A stretch of DNA of 64,000 bases from the NCBI GenBank assembly GCA_965178125.1, contig OZ237751.1, positions 62,001 through 126,000 of the forward strand. The letters are read 5' to 3'. The notes beneath the pieces were generated by a model. The model did not search any database, was not told the origin of the DNA, and was given only the letters and a program-made list of their open reading frames with translations. Origin of the DNA: Bilabrum cf. latius (taxonomy: Eukaryota > Bigyra: Bicosoecida > Bigyra > Bicosoecida). The position numbers and the translations under genes are program-made. This document shows positions 1-12,200 of this stretch, piece by piece. Position 1 is the stretch's first letter. Each line of letters starts with the position of its first letter.

Positions 1-2336
1 CTCCGGCTCCGAAAGGACCGGGCCTGACAGTGCTGCCTATGGATTAGCGCCTGGTCCCTTTCTTTGCAGCTTGGCTGCAAGATGAATACGATGGTGATAT
101 CGAGGCCCTAAATCGAGCGTGGCACGTTGACACCACGGAATCTCTGTCAAGGGCTTCGCGTGCAGCAGTAGAGATGCAAGCACATGGCCGACAGGCCATT
201 GACGTGGCCTCGATCGCCGGCGGGTACGGCCTTGCGAGCGCCGCCTCAGCCAGAGAATCCGACTAGCAGCCCAAGCAGACTGTGAGGAGCTCGCCGCTCC
301 GCAATTTCACCGATGCAGCCCTCAGTGTGGCTGTCCCCACCGGCGGTGCAGCGCCCGCCCCCGGACAGTGGGCCTTCGAGTACCTCGGGTCGAACTTCCA
401 CTTCTCCCCGTGGCAGCCGAGCGGATGGGACAGGGACTATCGTCGGTTCAGGGATGCCATGCGATTCCACGCGCAGCACAAGGCCGGTCTGGAGCTGGAC
501 ATGTGCAGGTACATGCGCGCGCACGAACCCCAGCAACCGGTGCGCGTGGGCGGCGAGACAATGCTGCTGCAGCCGCAGCCCCTCAACGGCTGGGACAGGG
601 CGCTCATGGCAGACGTGGCCCGCGAGTGCGGGGCCTACTACGACTCGCTGCACCTGCCGTGGCACTACGCGCTCACCAACACGGAGAGATCCGACGGGCA
701 GCACCATGGCTTCCACAGGTATGACCCCGACCAGAGCCTCTACTCCATGGCGCGGTACATTGCAGACGGGGGCAGGGACATGTGGCGGGGGGCCTTCGAG
801 AGCAGTGGGGGCCCTGCGCTGTACTCTGGCGCGCAGGACAGCGGCATCGACGGTGGCCAGATCTAGAGGATGTTCATGAACTATTTGAGCGCAGGCCTGC
901 GCGGGATCGGGGTGTGGTCTTGGAACGCGCGGTGGCAGGGGCAGGAGGCGGGTGGCTATGCACTCACCGATCTGCAGGGAAACGTGGGAGAGCGAGCAAT
1001 CGCGGCTGGGAACGTGTCTAAGGCGATCCAGCGGGAGAGGTTCTCTCTGTGGGAGGCAGAGGACGAGCCCGTTGTGGCGGTGGTGCACTCTTGGGAGGCA
1101 GAGGCAGCCAACTCGAGGATGGGGTAGGCGGGCGGGCCCGTGATCTCGTGCACGCTTGCAGGGTGCAGGGACAGGTGGGCGCAGGAGGCCTGGATGCACG
1201 TCAAGGCACGACTGGGCGTGGCGGCAGCTCTCACTGCCGCCGGTGTGCCCTGGCAGTGGGTCAGTGACGATGATGTAGGGCAGTGGGGTGCCGACGGGCT
1301 GCTGCAGCGCGGATTTAGGTCGGTGGTGCTGCCGGGGCTGGTGAGTGCCAACTCGACGAGCCTCCTCCCGGTGCTGCTGGGCTTCGTGGCCAAAGGCGGC
1401 ACGGTGGTTGCAGACGCGCCCCTCGGGATGCTAGAGGCCCCCGGCAGCGAGTTGGTGGACCATTTCCGGGCCTCGAGCGGTAGCAGCAAGGACCCTGCTT
1501 GGGCAGATCTGTTCGGGGCCGGCGTGTCAAACTGGCAGTCCTCATCCAACGGGTATGAGAGGATTGTCTCAGAGCTGCCCGGTCGGCTGGGGCGTCCCCA
1601 CCATGCTTCGGACTCGGGCGGTCTCTTGGTCCAGGGTACCACGGCGGATCTGCTGGTGGACGAATCTGCCCCCGGCGGTGGGGCCACGCTCGTCGTGGAG
1701 CCGGGGCATGGGCAGCCGAACGCTCGCCCCTGGGCCAGCGCCGCGGTGTGGGACAGGCCGCAAGGGGGAGGCCGCACCGTGCTGCTTGGCTTCGAGGCAG
1801 GGCGACTGGCCTTTGCCGAGCCTGCGCCTGCCTCGAGCGGGCTGTGGCCGGGCGAAGTCGAGGGCGGGCCCACGCATCCCGTGCCGCCCATGAGCGGACT
1901 GGGGCCATGGAGTCGATTCCTGGCGGAGTGCTCGACCCGCAACTACACTCTCTTGCCAGGAGCAGGGGCAGAGGCAGGGGCGATTGGCAGCACTCCTGCG
2001 CTGGGGGCCTGGCGAGTCACTGCTACAAGCGGTAACGGCGGCGGTGGCTAGTCTGCTGCAGGCGCGTTCGGGCCGGGCCAGCCGATGGTGCAGGTGCCTG
2101 GCCTCAAGGTTTTCCGCCGGAGCGCCCCCGGCCGGGGTGTGGACTACTTCTTCTTCCTCAACTCGAAGAGGGCAGATGTGGCGGCTGACCTGCTCGTGGG
2201 TGGAAACGTGTATCGGGGCGTGATTGATGCGCTCTCACACGATGTGGTGCACTGCTCTTTGGACGGACAGCTCAACAGGTGCTCGGTAAAAGTGCCGGCC
2301 CACGGTGCCAGGTGGCTCATTGGGCAGCTGATTTGA
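1..2336 (+). CDS. GH42-type beta-galactosidase, 5' truncated by window edge
   Basis: Open from the window edge (codons from base 3) to TGA at 2334-2336, about 777 residues visible. TAG codons at 45, 264, 864, 1125 and 2049 lie in frame and are read as sense. The first part shows the GH42-like helix pattern FFAAWLQDEY..IEALNRAW. Next comes the end of a TIM barrel with AFESSGG near 791-811, whose Glu is the likely nucleophile, then LSAGLRGIGVWSWNARWQG and YALTDLQGN. A flavodoxin-like trimerisation domain follows (from about 1200, with LGVAAALTAAGVPWQWVSDDD) and a C-terminal beta domain ending in FFFLNSKR..ARWLIGQLI. The family hydrolyses terminal beta-galactosides. The acid/base Glu and any signal peptide lie upstream of the window. 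Subfamily and substrate are inference. Confidence 0.72.
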
Positions 2337-2483
2337 AAGGTGCTGCCGTGCATCAAGTATTGGCCCTGCCGGTGTGCGTCGACAGACCTGATAGGGTCTA
2401 TGAAGCATAATAGTATTATGTCATTTTCTGAGCGCACATCTTCTACCTCCACATTGGGCTGTTGTGCAGTTGCAGTGACGCAC

Positions 2484-2510
2484 ATCTGAAATCTGAAATC
2501 TGAAATCTGA
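2484..2510. repeat. Heptamer microsatellite (ATCTGAA, about 3.9 copies), probable LINE tail
   Basis: Three perfect ATCTGAA units plus six bases of a fourth. On the minus strand this reads TTCAGAT and lies downstream of the LINE ORF stop, where many non-LTR elements end in short tandem repeats. It is taken as the 3' terminus of the element by position; no target-site duplication was found to prove it. Confidence 0.5.
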
Positions 2511-2641
2511 TTTAGGGTCAAGCATAACCGAACAATGGGTGCTGCACAAGACAGCATAACCATGACGGTGGACTTTCGTCCGCAACCATACAGATGAAAG
2601 ATTCACCACTTCCATCTGCAGGTCCCATCCACTCCGTCTTC

Positions 2642-5600
2642 TCACCATCCATACAGACTTGCTCGTGGCGCCATCCGCCTTACCAATTTCGTCTGCAGTG
2701 CCTCGTTGACGTCATTCTACCTGTTCCAAAGCTTCCTTTCTCCGTCCCTCAACCTAACGGTTCCTCGGATCGCTCTTAGCCCAGTCCTGCACCATATCTC
2801 CTCCATCTACTTTCGCACGCCTCTCATCTTCCGCTCATCCGGTCGTCCTCTAGGTCTCCCCCAATTCGTCCATCTCTCTAGCCCAGTTACAAGAGTTGGC
2901 CATGCTGACAAGGATGTTCCTCGCCATCTCAGCATCCGACACCGCGTCGGGTACCTACTCCATGCGTTCTCCATTGCGTCCAGGAATCCACTCAGTTCCT
3001 TCCTTTGCACTTCCTCCTTGATCCTGTGCACTACCTACCTCACCCTTGGAATTGCTGCTCCCTTGGATGACTCAATCGGCTCCGACTCCCAGGGTTTCTC
3101 TGTCCATGGGGATCGTCCATCCACCTCCTTCACCAGCAACTTCGTCGTCTGCTCCGTCGTGCCCTGGCCCGATTGCCATCGCTGAACCAACCTCCTCACC
3201 TGACGCTGACCTTCTGGTGTAAGCACCGTCGGCCGTGGCAATATCATGCACCGAGCCTTAAGTGCCAATCTCCCAAGGTTCCCCCGGTTCTGTACCCCCG
3301 CGAGCTTTGGGATAGCCCCTGGTCCGAACACTCCCAACTAGGACCCGTCCATCCACTCTCGTACCATAGCATAGGCAACTGCATCGTGTTTCTGCGCCCT
3401 GGGGATCGCCCTATTCCCTCGTAGTGTAGCGTACATGAGGTCCATGTACAGCTTCTTCGTACCCGAGTGACCCGACAGAGCCTTTTGTGCGATCCTAGTC
3501 ATTTCAGCCTTCGCCAGTTGCCGTATAGCGTCCTTGCGGACCACTTCCGCCGTTGCTCCTCTAGCAAGAACCTCCTCGTCCCTGACCGTCCATCGTCTCA
3601 GACACTCCCCCGCTGCATCGAGGGGTCCAGTCCCAGCCCCGCCATCTCGAACTTTGTTGAATACTGCTCTCTTGAAAGTGGCCCAGGGTGACGTGTTCCT
3701 AACCGGTTCTCGTACCACCCATACCGCCCGAAGCAGTTGCAGGTGAACCCTTGATGCGGCGTCCGCCGGTAGTACCTCAATGTCACATACCGACGTGCCT
3801 GGTTTCCTAGGTCCGATCACTTTCGGGTAGGCTTCCATCTTCCCAAACACTAGCGCTGACCTGACCTCCTGTAACAATCTATCCATTGTTTCGAGTGCCT
3901 CAGCGTTCATGGTTATCCCGTCTCTCTCGATGGTCCTCTACCCCAAGACCTCCTCCCACCCGGTCACTGGCACTGCAGCCTCTGATCCATACAGCATCCC
4001 CATCACCGTCGTCTGATAGAGTAGCTGTGCATGAAGCTTAATTCCCCAGTTGCACTCCACAGCTGCCCTGGTGACAAGTTGACCATTCATTCGGGCCATG
4101 CTGACCCTACAGTGCACGTGTGGCATCATGTCCACCGCATGATACTTCTCCTTCGGTGAGCTCCCCTATATCACCCTCACTGATATTCGCAACCCGAGGT
4201 ACTTGTACGCCCGTACGACTGGAACATCTCTGCTCTCTGCAGCTCCCGCCTGTTGCAACTCTACCGCATCCACCGAATGCCCCTTGCGTTCAAATTCTTC
4301 TGCCGCTCGCCCGAACGGCATAAACGCTGTCTTCTCCCCGATTCCGTTCACTCCTGTTTTTTTGATCCCTAGAGTCAACCCAGCCGCCCGCGCCAACTTC
4401 GACATTTTCGCGTACGCCCTCAAGGCTAATCTCCTGTTGCGGACCAGTATCACGTAGTCGTCTGCGTATGCTGCGTGCATAACGTAAATGGACTTATTCC
4501 GGTACCTGAGTCTGACTGGGGCTGCCCCTTCAGCCAGGAGTTCGCGCCTCATGGTCTCCAAAATGGGTGCTATGTACACCAAAAACAGGGTGGGTGATAA
4601 GATTTCCCCCTGAGGTGCCCCGCCTTCTTTCACCACCGGGTTTGACAGTTCCCCTGTTCCAGGGTCACGTACTCTGACTCGCTGTCGTACCCTGTTCATC
4701 AAGTACCGGATCGATTGAGTTCCCCATCCCTGTTCCATCATCGTTTTCTCCAATATCTCCCACGAGCATGAGTCATACGCTTGTTTGAAATCGAAGAAAC
4801 ACATGACTCCCCCAGCTCTGCCCTACTTGCTGATGCCTTGCATCATCGTCATGAAGGCTTGCTGGCAGTTACGTTCCCGTCGGAATCCCATCTGGTCTCT
4901 CCCAAAGAGACCGTGTCGTTCGCAGTACCGCCTGATCTTGGTGTCCAGCATCGTACTGATCACCTTGCTGATCGTGGAGGTCCAACAGACCGGCCTAAAT
5001 CCCGACACCTCCATTGATCGCCGACCAGCCCCTGCCTTGTCCAGCGGCCGCATCATCGCCTCCTCTAGCTACGCCGGTTGGCATCCAGTGCACAGTATTG
5101 CATTCGATAGAGATCGTAAAACCTCGAGCAGACTGCCTTTGATGTCTGCGTGCGGATCGGCTGCACCCTCTCGCCGGATGAGCAACATGTCTTTCAGTTG
5201 ATTCGAAGTGACCCCATCCAGACCCGTGGCTTTGTTGCGTCGTAAAGCTTTAATGGCATCTTCGACCTCCAGGTTGCCGTGACAGTACAGGTTCAGAACC
5301 CTGTTCGCTGTCGGCATATTCGGCCTAACTCTGTCGAAGTAGATATCAGTTGCTGTCCTACGCTTCTTTGCCATCTCCCTAAGCCCTTCTGCGTGTCGAT
5401 TGACGATCTCCGCTGTCGTTGATGTCATCGATCCGTTCGCCATCAGGATTGGCAGTAAGCCTTTTTCTCGCGTCGTTGTCACCCCCTCCCTGTTCCTCGC
5501 CGCCTGCTTGATCCTGTCCGTGATGACTCGCCATCTTGCCGCGGATGTCGTGGATTGAGCGTCAGTCCACAGTCGATCTCCATCGAGCCTCATGCCCTGC

Positions 5601-6157
5601 TCTGTCACTGCCATCCTGGTCTGCTACTGCAGCTCCGCTAGCTCGAGCAGTTGTTTGCAATGCGCAGGACGTTTTAACCAGTTCGGGTCGGCCAGTTTGT
5701 CCTCCCACTCGTGGCTGGTTATCCTGGTGCGCGCCAATGCAACTTGCCTGATCAGCGTTCTAGAAATGCGCCGAAAGCATGCCACCAGTTTTCCCAACCG
5801 TCGGGCCCCTCTTTCCCGATTCTCTGAGTGTTGTGCTCCAGATCTAGCCTCTTGGGTGACTCCCACTAGTATCTCGTCCCACTGTCTCCACAATCCGTGT
5901 TCAGGCCGCTTCTGCCTGCGCTGTCTTAGCCTCGGTTTGGGTAGCGATCCGGTACTAATGTCATCCGCTTCCCTGAGAATGTCCACCAGCCTTGCCAGTA
6001 CCTTTGAAAGGTCCACAGTCGCTCTTTGCCTCAGACTCTGGGGGAGCCCCCCTCTGGTACCTGATGTACCAGGCTCGAATTTCCTGCCCGTTCGTTCCCA
6101 GCTCTGCAGGAGTGCAGCCGCGGTGTCCAACTCGACTTGGTGATGTTCCTGTATCCA
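2642..6157 (-). CDS. LINE ORF2-type reverse transcriptase, N-terminally truncated
   Basis: About 1171 codons open from the upstream TGA (6158-6160) to TGA at 2642-2644. In-frame TAGs, including those at 2717, 2807, 3338 and 4135-5624, are read as sense. Reverse transcriptase blocks appear in order: ALRRNKATGLDGVTSNQLK, then the MMRPLDKAG and SGFRPV region, QMGFRRERNCQQAF, the palm Asp in CFFDFKQAYDS, GAPQGEILSPTLFLVYIAPI, the catalytic YADD at 4457-4468, GIKKT, and the thumb signal YKYLGLRIS. The N-terminal 250 or so residues resemble the linker between endonuclease and reverse transcriptase; the endonuclease itself is missing. No ATG follows the upstream stop, so this copy is unlikely to be autonomous, although the polymerase core looks intact. 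Confidence 0.85.
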
Positions 6158-6279
6158 TCACATTGTGATCATCGCGAACGAACAGAAAGTGCATGTCATT
6201 GTAGTGCAGCAGCAGCAGATCGATCCTGAAGCAAAAACTTCACTGTGTTCGTGCTCGTTACCTGCATGCCTGTCTCAGT

Positions 6280-9200
6280 ATGATTGGAGCTGCATGGATT
6301 TGTTTATGTTTACTATCGCTGACTCCAGCTGTGAGCTTTCATTTCATCTTGCCATAGTATCAAATAGCCTTCATTTCACCTTGCAACACGAAGTGATCGA
6401 CAGATAGTCTTTTTCATATTCTGCAGGTGGTCAACTTCCTAGTATGGGCGACTTTGAATTTAATCACACTTTGGGCGTCGCACTATACAAGCGGTGCAGT
6501 TCGTTGTAGTTTCTCGGGATGCAGACTCCAACATGAACTCGTGCAGGACGTTTTGCGGGTGTGCTTCGGATTGAAGGCATCTGAAGCCCCGAGTCCAGGG
6601 CTTGCGCTATTTGTTGAGCGCAGTCGTATCTTCATTGATGCTGACAGGCTACCGAGTCGAACACGACCAACGCAATTGGAAATCCCTGGGGTTCGAACGG
6701 TTCGAGTAGTGGTTCAGGTTTTGCAGTCCATTCTGGCGGTACTTGGCGGTGCACGCGTCGTCTTTAAACAGATTGATGTCGAAGTTTGCCATGCCATTCG
6801 AGTCGGTCCGGATCAGACATCCCAGGATCTGCTTGTTTCTGTTCAAGAGGCGCACCTCCAAGCCACCGCAGTGCTGTCTCCGTCTGGAGACAACTCACGA
6901 ACCGATGGCAAAGCCTCTATGGACGGGCTACAGGCAAACTTGTCCATACGCAATATTAAAGCAACACTGCGTGGTGTGCACCCGCTGGCTGACAGGACGG
7001 CTCAAACCACCGGCCCTGTGGCGTGGGCAGTTCTACGCACCAAGTCGGCAGGCTTGGAAGCGCGCGCGTCGTGGCCTGCGGCTGAAAGTGTGGGGAGCAT
7101 GGAAGCCAATCTGGGCACCTCAGCGACATTGTCCCACCTCGCTGGGCCGCCAGGTGCCCCTCTGCCGCTGCCGGATCGCGTGAGCCTTGCACTCGACCTT
7201 GCTGACGTCTGCGCCCGGGTTGAAGAATGTGATATTGGGAGCCGGACTAGTCCAGCAGGAGGCGCTGGCCTGCACGCCAGCTTTGGCCGCGTATCGGCCA
7301 GGCTGACCACCAGCCGAGTAGCCCGAGGGCACCAGGACACCTCTCGCAACGAGCTCCAGTGGACCTGGGATGCGAGAGTTGCATTCTTTGGCTCTTTGAT
7401 CCGTAACGACACCACCAGGAGCAGCAGGCAAGGTGGGAGTAGCCTGTAGGACGGATTGCGCGTGTCTTATTTTGGTGCCTCGTGTGCTCCGCGGGGAGCC
7501 AGTCGGCTTGGCCTGGCTGCCGAGCGCCCCCTGGGCCTTTGCATGCTGGCGAAAATTGCTGGCGTGCAATCCAGCCGAAGAGCAATAGATCCAATCGTGA
7601 TGTTTTGCCAAGCAATTATTGGATCCTTGTTCAGCCTTGGGCCGGGCCTCCAGCCTAACTAGCCCCCACAGCAGGCCTCGCTACGTGGACCTCTAGATCC
7701 TATACTGCCAATCGAGATAACCATCGGCGGTTTCGTTCAGAGGGTCATGGCAGCTGGTGCGCTTCACCAGGTACTGGGTTTCACCCCAGCATGTGAGAAT
7801 CATATTTCGATCGCGGCAGACTCTTTGAGTCTCGGCTGGCATGGGGCGGTGGGCAGCGAGCTGAGGGACTGCCTGATCCGACTGCCTCACTTGGACATTA
7901 GCGGAGTTGTCACTAAACAATCGAACGCTACAAGAACAAACTCTGGGTCGATGCATCCGCCTTGTATGCTTGGCCTGGAACTGTCAGTTCTGGTACACCA
8001 GCTGCGCATTGACACGCGATCGGAGGATTGTCCGGGCTTGTTAAGGCCAAGTCTCCTCCTCTACGGGATCCGCATTAAGCAAAGCATATGTTTGGAGCTC
8101 GATGGCGCATCCAGGCTGTTTGCTTCGCTCCAACCGGCGTGGAGACCTGCGGCACACTGTGCCAGCACCATGCTCTGCATAGACGGGATGGACGCTAGAC
8201 CCTCTCCAGAGCTGCTCCAGCTGGTCGGAATGTGCATATACGATTACATCCAGGTTATCTTTGGTCCCAACCGTGGAACAAATGTATCAAGCCGCAGCAG
8301 TCAAGCAGGTACGGCAGCATGCATTGGGACAGTGCGTGACTAGCTGTACGCAAACCCCGTCACGCTGTATCCCCCGAGCCCTGCAATGAGCACAGACTTG
8401 CTACCTGCAGAGAGCGGTGGCTTTGTTGGGAAACTGCTGAGCTCTACCATTGAGGTCCCTCCTGTCTTTAGCGGCCGCCGTGATGCTGTCGTGGCTGCGC
8501 GGTTGCTTGCTCTCGAGGACTGGTCCTGCAGCTCGGCGCGATCTACCATGAACATGTGCGGCGGGCATGCGGTGTGCTCCTAGGCCGACAGGGCGCCTAC
8601 CATTCGCTTCATCATTCGCGATTGCAGAGTTAGTGCTGCCTCCTGCCTGTCAGACACGCTTAGGAGGCCCATTTACACTCGCGAGATCGAGAGAGACCCA
8701 GCCTTTGACCAGCTGCACGTGTGGAGGGCGCGACTCAGAGCACCACAGCCCGACTAGGCTGAGGTCCGAGCCCACCACAGGGCAGCGATCAGACAAGTGT
8801 ATCTTGATCTAGCATTCAATTAGCAATCAAGCCATTGGTACGGGCACGGCGGTGACGCGGGGTACTTTCGGGCACCTGAACCCTCCTTCGCTCTATCGAT
8901 CCAGCACGCAACGCTTCGGGCCTGCTGTACAGGCGTACGCACTACCATGCGGTCGATCAATTCTCGCGCGATTTCGCCGGATAGACTTGGCTCAGCACAG
9001 CATTTTATAGCAAGAACTGCTGATGTCCAGCCACTCGTCAGCCCCACCCCGTACCTCAGCGTCAGAAAGGTAGACGTTTGCGAGGAGAACGCCGTGCCGA
9101 TCTCGACCCGACGGGCTCAGCATGGCGGCCAAGGCGGCCAGCGGCTTGTTATGGTAAGCACATTGGACGCGCAGTGCACCTGCACCTCTGCTGAGATGGT

Positions 9201-12200
9201 AGACTCGCTGCTCCTCGCTCTCAGGCAGGCTGCAATCAGTCAGGACATCGCTTCGGCCGTCCGTCTCGCGTACACCCACCTGCCTGCGTACAGCACAGCC
9301 GGAGGCGACCGCATCCAGCAGGCAGGATGGAGGCTAGTGGATGCCATAGATGGATGCAGGTACTCTATCGGTCCGGATGACCACGATCGTGCCATCGTTC
9401 TGCAGGTGAGGAACACGCGGCTCACCGTGCATGACGGGTCCGCTCGCAGCACCAGCGCCAAGCTGCGACGAAGGTCAAATTTTCCAGTTGGCGTTGCTGT
9501 GGATGTCTCCATTCGCGATTTTTTTACGCACTCGCTACCGGCAATCATGTAGATCTCTGGGGTGAAGGCCAAGCTGGCAACAGCTGCTGCCCTTTGCGAT
9601 GTTGCTGTGCCTCGCCTGAAGATCGTGCATGCTGCCATCGATAGAGCCAAGCAGCGCCCCATTGCACAGGGCTCCATGCAAGACATATTGCGAACTGAGC
9701 TTGGCAGCGCCATCAACACGGTACCGTCGCTTGCTCACTCTAAGCTGACGGTGCTACGCGGCACAGCAGCCACTGCGCCTCCCACTCTCAGCCTCAGAAT
9801 CTATAGGCCCAGAATCCATGTCCGCCTGGACGGATCGCACTACTTGTAGCGAAGATGCTTCCTGCGATTGGTGAGCACCTGTCAGGAGATTCTAAATCCA
9901 TTTCTTGATGCAGTGGCAATGACCGCAACAGCCGAGGTGCCACCCCATCAACTCGAACCTCCTGCAGCAGCAAGCAGCACTTCGCCGCTAGGTGCTGCCA
10001 ACCTACTGATTGGGCATGGCAGCTCCATTCGTGGGCCAAAGTCTCAGCTGTTTGGGATATAGAGCGGAAGCATGTCCAGGGGTGGTGGAGAGCCTATCCT
10101 GCAATGGAAGTACGGAGTATGCCAGTCGGCTTCCCTGGTGAGGTGCTCGGTCTACGAGGCGTCTGCCCAGGTGTTCGAGGGGACATTAGAATAGCGACTG
10201 CCGGCGATTTCAGCGGCAGCATAGCAATCTCAGCGTCGAATGGTTGCTGTACAACGCCTGGTGGATTCGGTGCATGCCGCAAGAGACGCTCCTGACAGTC
10301 GGCAAGTCAATGTTTTTGCCAGTGCTAAGGACAGAACCAAGTTGGCCGAGCAGGCTGCACTGCAAGAAGTAGCTTCGGCGTCATTCATTGAAGAGTTCAA
10401 TGACATCACTGGAAAGATGATCTCAGGTAGCGGTACGTTAGGTCATCCTGCGTTCGAGGTGCGCCTGTCTACTTTGGACCTTGGCGTGAAAACAGCGGCC
10501 ACTGCTTAGGAAGTGGGCTCTCCGGCACGCAATACCACGCTGGTTCGTGCAGATATGTCTGGATTAGTCGTGCGGGCAGGCGCTGCGCTGGAGCCGCTCA
10601 CATGCGTTGATTCGGTGAGGTGTAGGTCGAAGCAATCGCTCGAAACGGCTATAGTCTCCGTTAGTATTGTTAGGCCAGAGATGAAGGCATCTGCAGCACA
10701 GCTTGTTGGTATCGCTGCAATGGTCAAGAGGCTTCGGAAGACCTTCGAGGTGCCCATGAAAGGACTGCTTGGGGCTATGCCAGCCATGGAGCCCAGGGAG
10801 TTACTGAAGTCCTTGCCGGTGATTGAACTGCGAACAGTGGTTCATTGGCTCACAGTGACCTGGAGAACCGCCTAGCACACAAGCTCAACGCTGCACTAGC
10901 ACCGGCGGACCGCCTCAGTAGGGCCTGCCGACGGTGTTTCTCAGCGTGCTGAGTTGATCGACCTTGGTACAAGAGGGCAGCCTGCATGGCCGTCCACGCG
11001 AGAAGGCATGCAGCTGGACATCCGACGCATTGGATCATACGGGCGGGTCACAAAGGGCGACGATGAGTTGCGCTACACTCCCGACGACCGCGTTAGTGCG
11101 CAGGGTCACGTGGTGGTCGCTGATGTGCTCGTGTCGGCTATGACAAGGGCGCAGAGCAGGTCAGTAATCATGTGCGTGCCACGGATGGGCTTGGATACAG
11201 CAGAACTGGGAAGAATATCCCACGGGGGCAGCATGGGCTGGTTCGTGGACAGCAGAGTCGTGGTCAGCGACTCTGAGGGGTATACCAAGTGGTCCACGCG
11301 CCCGGACCGGTTGCCAACCCTGGCAGTAGTAGCAAGACTAGAAGCTGACGCATCACAAGTTTGCAATGAAACCGAGGCGTAGCTAGGCGACGGCGGGGCA
11401 TCAGCTGACGATGACTTACTGGCCCCTTCGCCATGGGGTGGCTCTCGGGTTGCTCTGCACGGCCCGATGCTCACCCTGTCCGCAGACTATGTCGGTCTTG
11501 CGTGGCGACTTACTCGGAGCGTTCTACAAGTGCTTCGTCCCTTTGGGCTGCAGAGTGTCACCAACCATAAGTATAGACCGAACGAGGCTCGCAAGAAGCG
11601 GGGAGGCCGGTGGTTTCGATCGCGGTCGAGAAGCTAGTCAAGGCGTCCCTTCCAGGCTCGGCAGCAGATTGTGCCAAGGAGGCGACCCAAGCACGTTTTG
11701 CTGGGCCTCCGGCTGTCTGGTGCAGAAGTGTCTTCCTTCGACGTGCGCTTATGGCGCAGCTTGGTAGCTCCTACGTGTGCCGCCCCCACTTCCAGACGGG
11801 CCAAGCAGGCAGACGGCGTGTAGAAATCGAGCCGTGGCACAGCTCTAAGGTCGCCGCCTGTCGGCGTACGGGTGGTCTTGCGGAATGCTACTGCCTCTTT
11901 ATCTCTCTCAAAAGTCCTTCTCAAGCACGAAATTCTCCCTCTGCTAGTGGACCACGGTCTCTTGCTTTTGTCTTCCGTCGACCTGGCAGCCAAAAACCTT
12001 GGACAGGCTTGGGTCGCCCACGATGCCGTCTTCAAGGCAGGGGAGGTCGAGCTCAGGTTCATCGCGGTGCCTTGGTCTCCTCATGATCCGGACAGCACGG
12101 ATTTGGAGCGACTGCGGGTCAATGCAGCCCGGTGGGATGGAAGGCCTGTTTTAAGGTTAACAGGAAGTCTAATATCGTCCCGCAGCTGCCAGCACACTCC

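Larger units (their letters stand above)
2484..6160 (-). mobile_element. 5'-truncated non-LTR (LINE) retrotransposon
   Basis: A reverse transcriptase ORF, a short 3' untranslated stretch and a heptamer repeat tail in that order on the minus strand define a LINE inserted between the GH42 gene and the lipid-transfer gene. The 5' limit is approximate: the frame meets a TGA at 6158-6160 with no start codon after it, and no apurinic endonuclease domain precedes the reverse transcriptase. 5' truncation is the usual outcome of target-primed reverse transcription. The element ends about 120 bases before the start codon of the next plus-strand gene, so it sits in that gene's presumed promoter. Clade not assigned; the palm-motif style resembles L1-like elements. 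Confidence 0.8.

Noticed and set aside
60-69. TTCTTTGCAG as a splice acceptor in the GH42 gene
   Set aside because: The frame is open through it (with TAG at 45 as sense) and the read-through sequence PFFAAWLQDEY matches the family, so no intron is needed.
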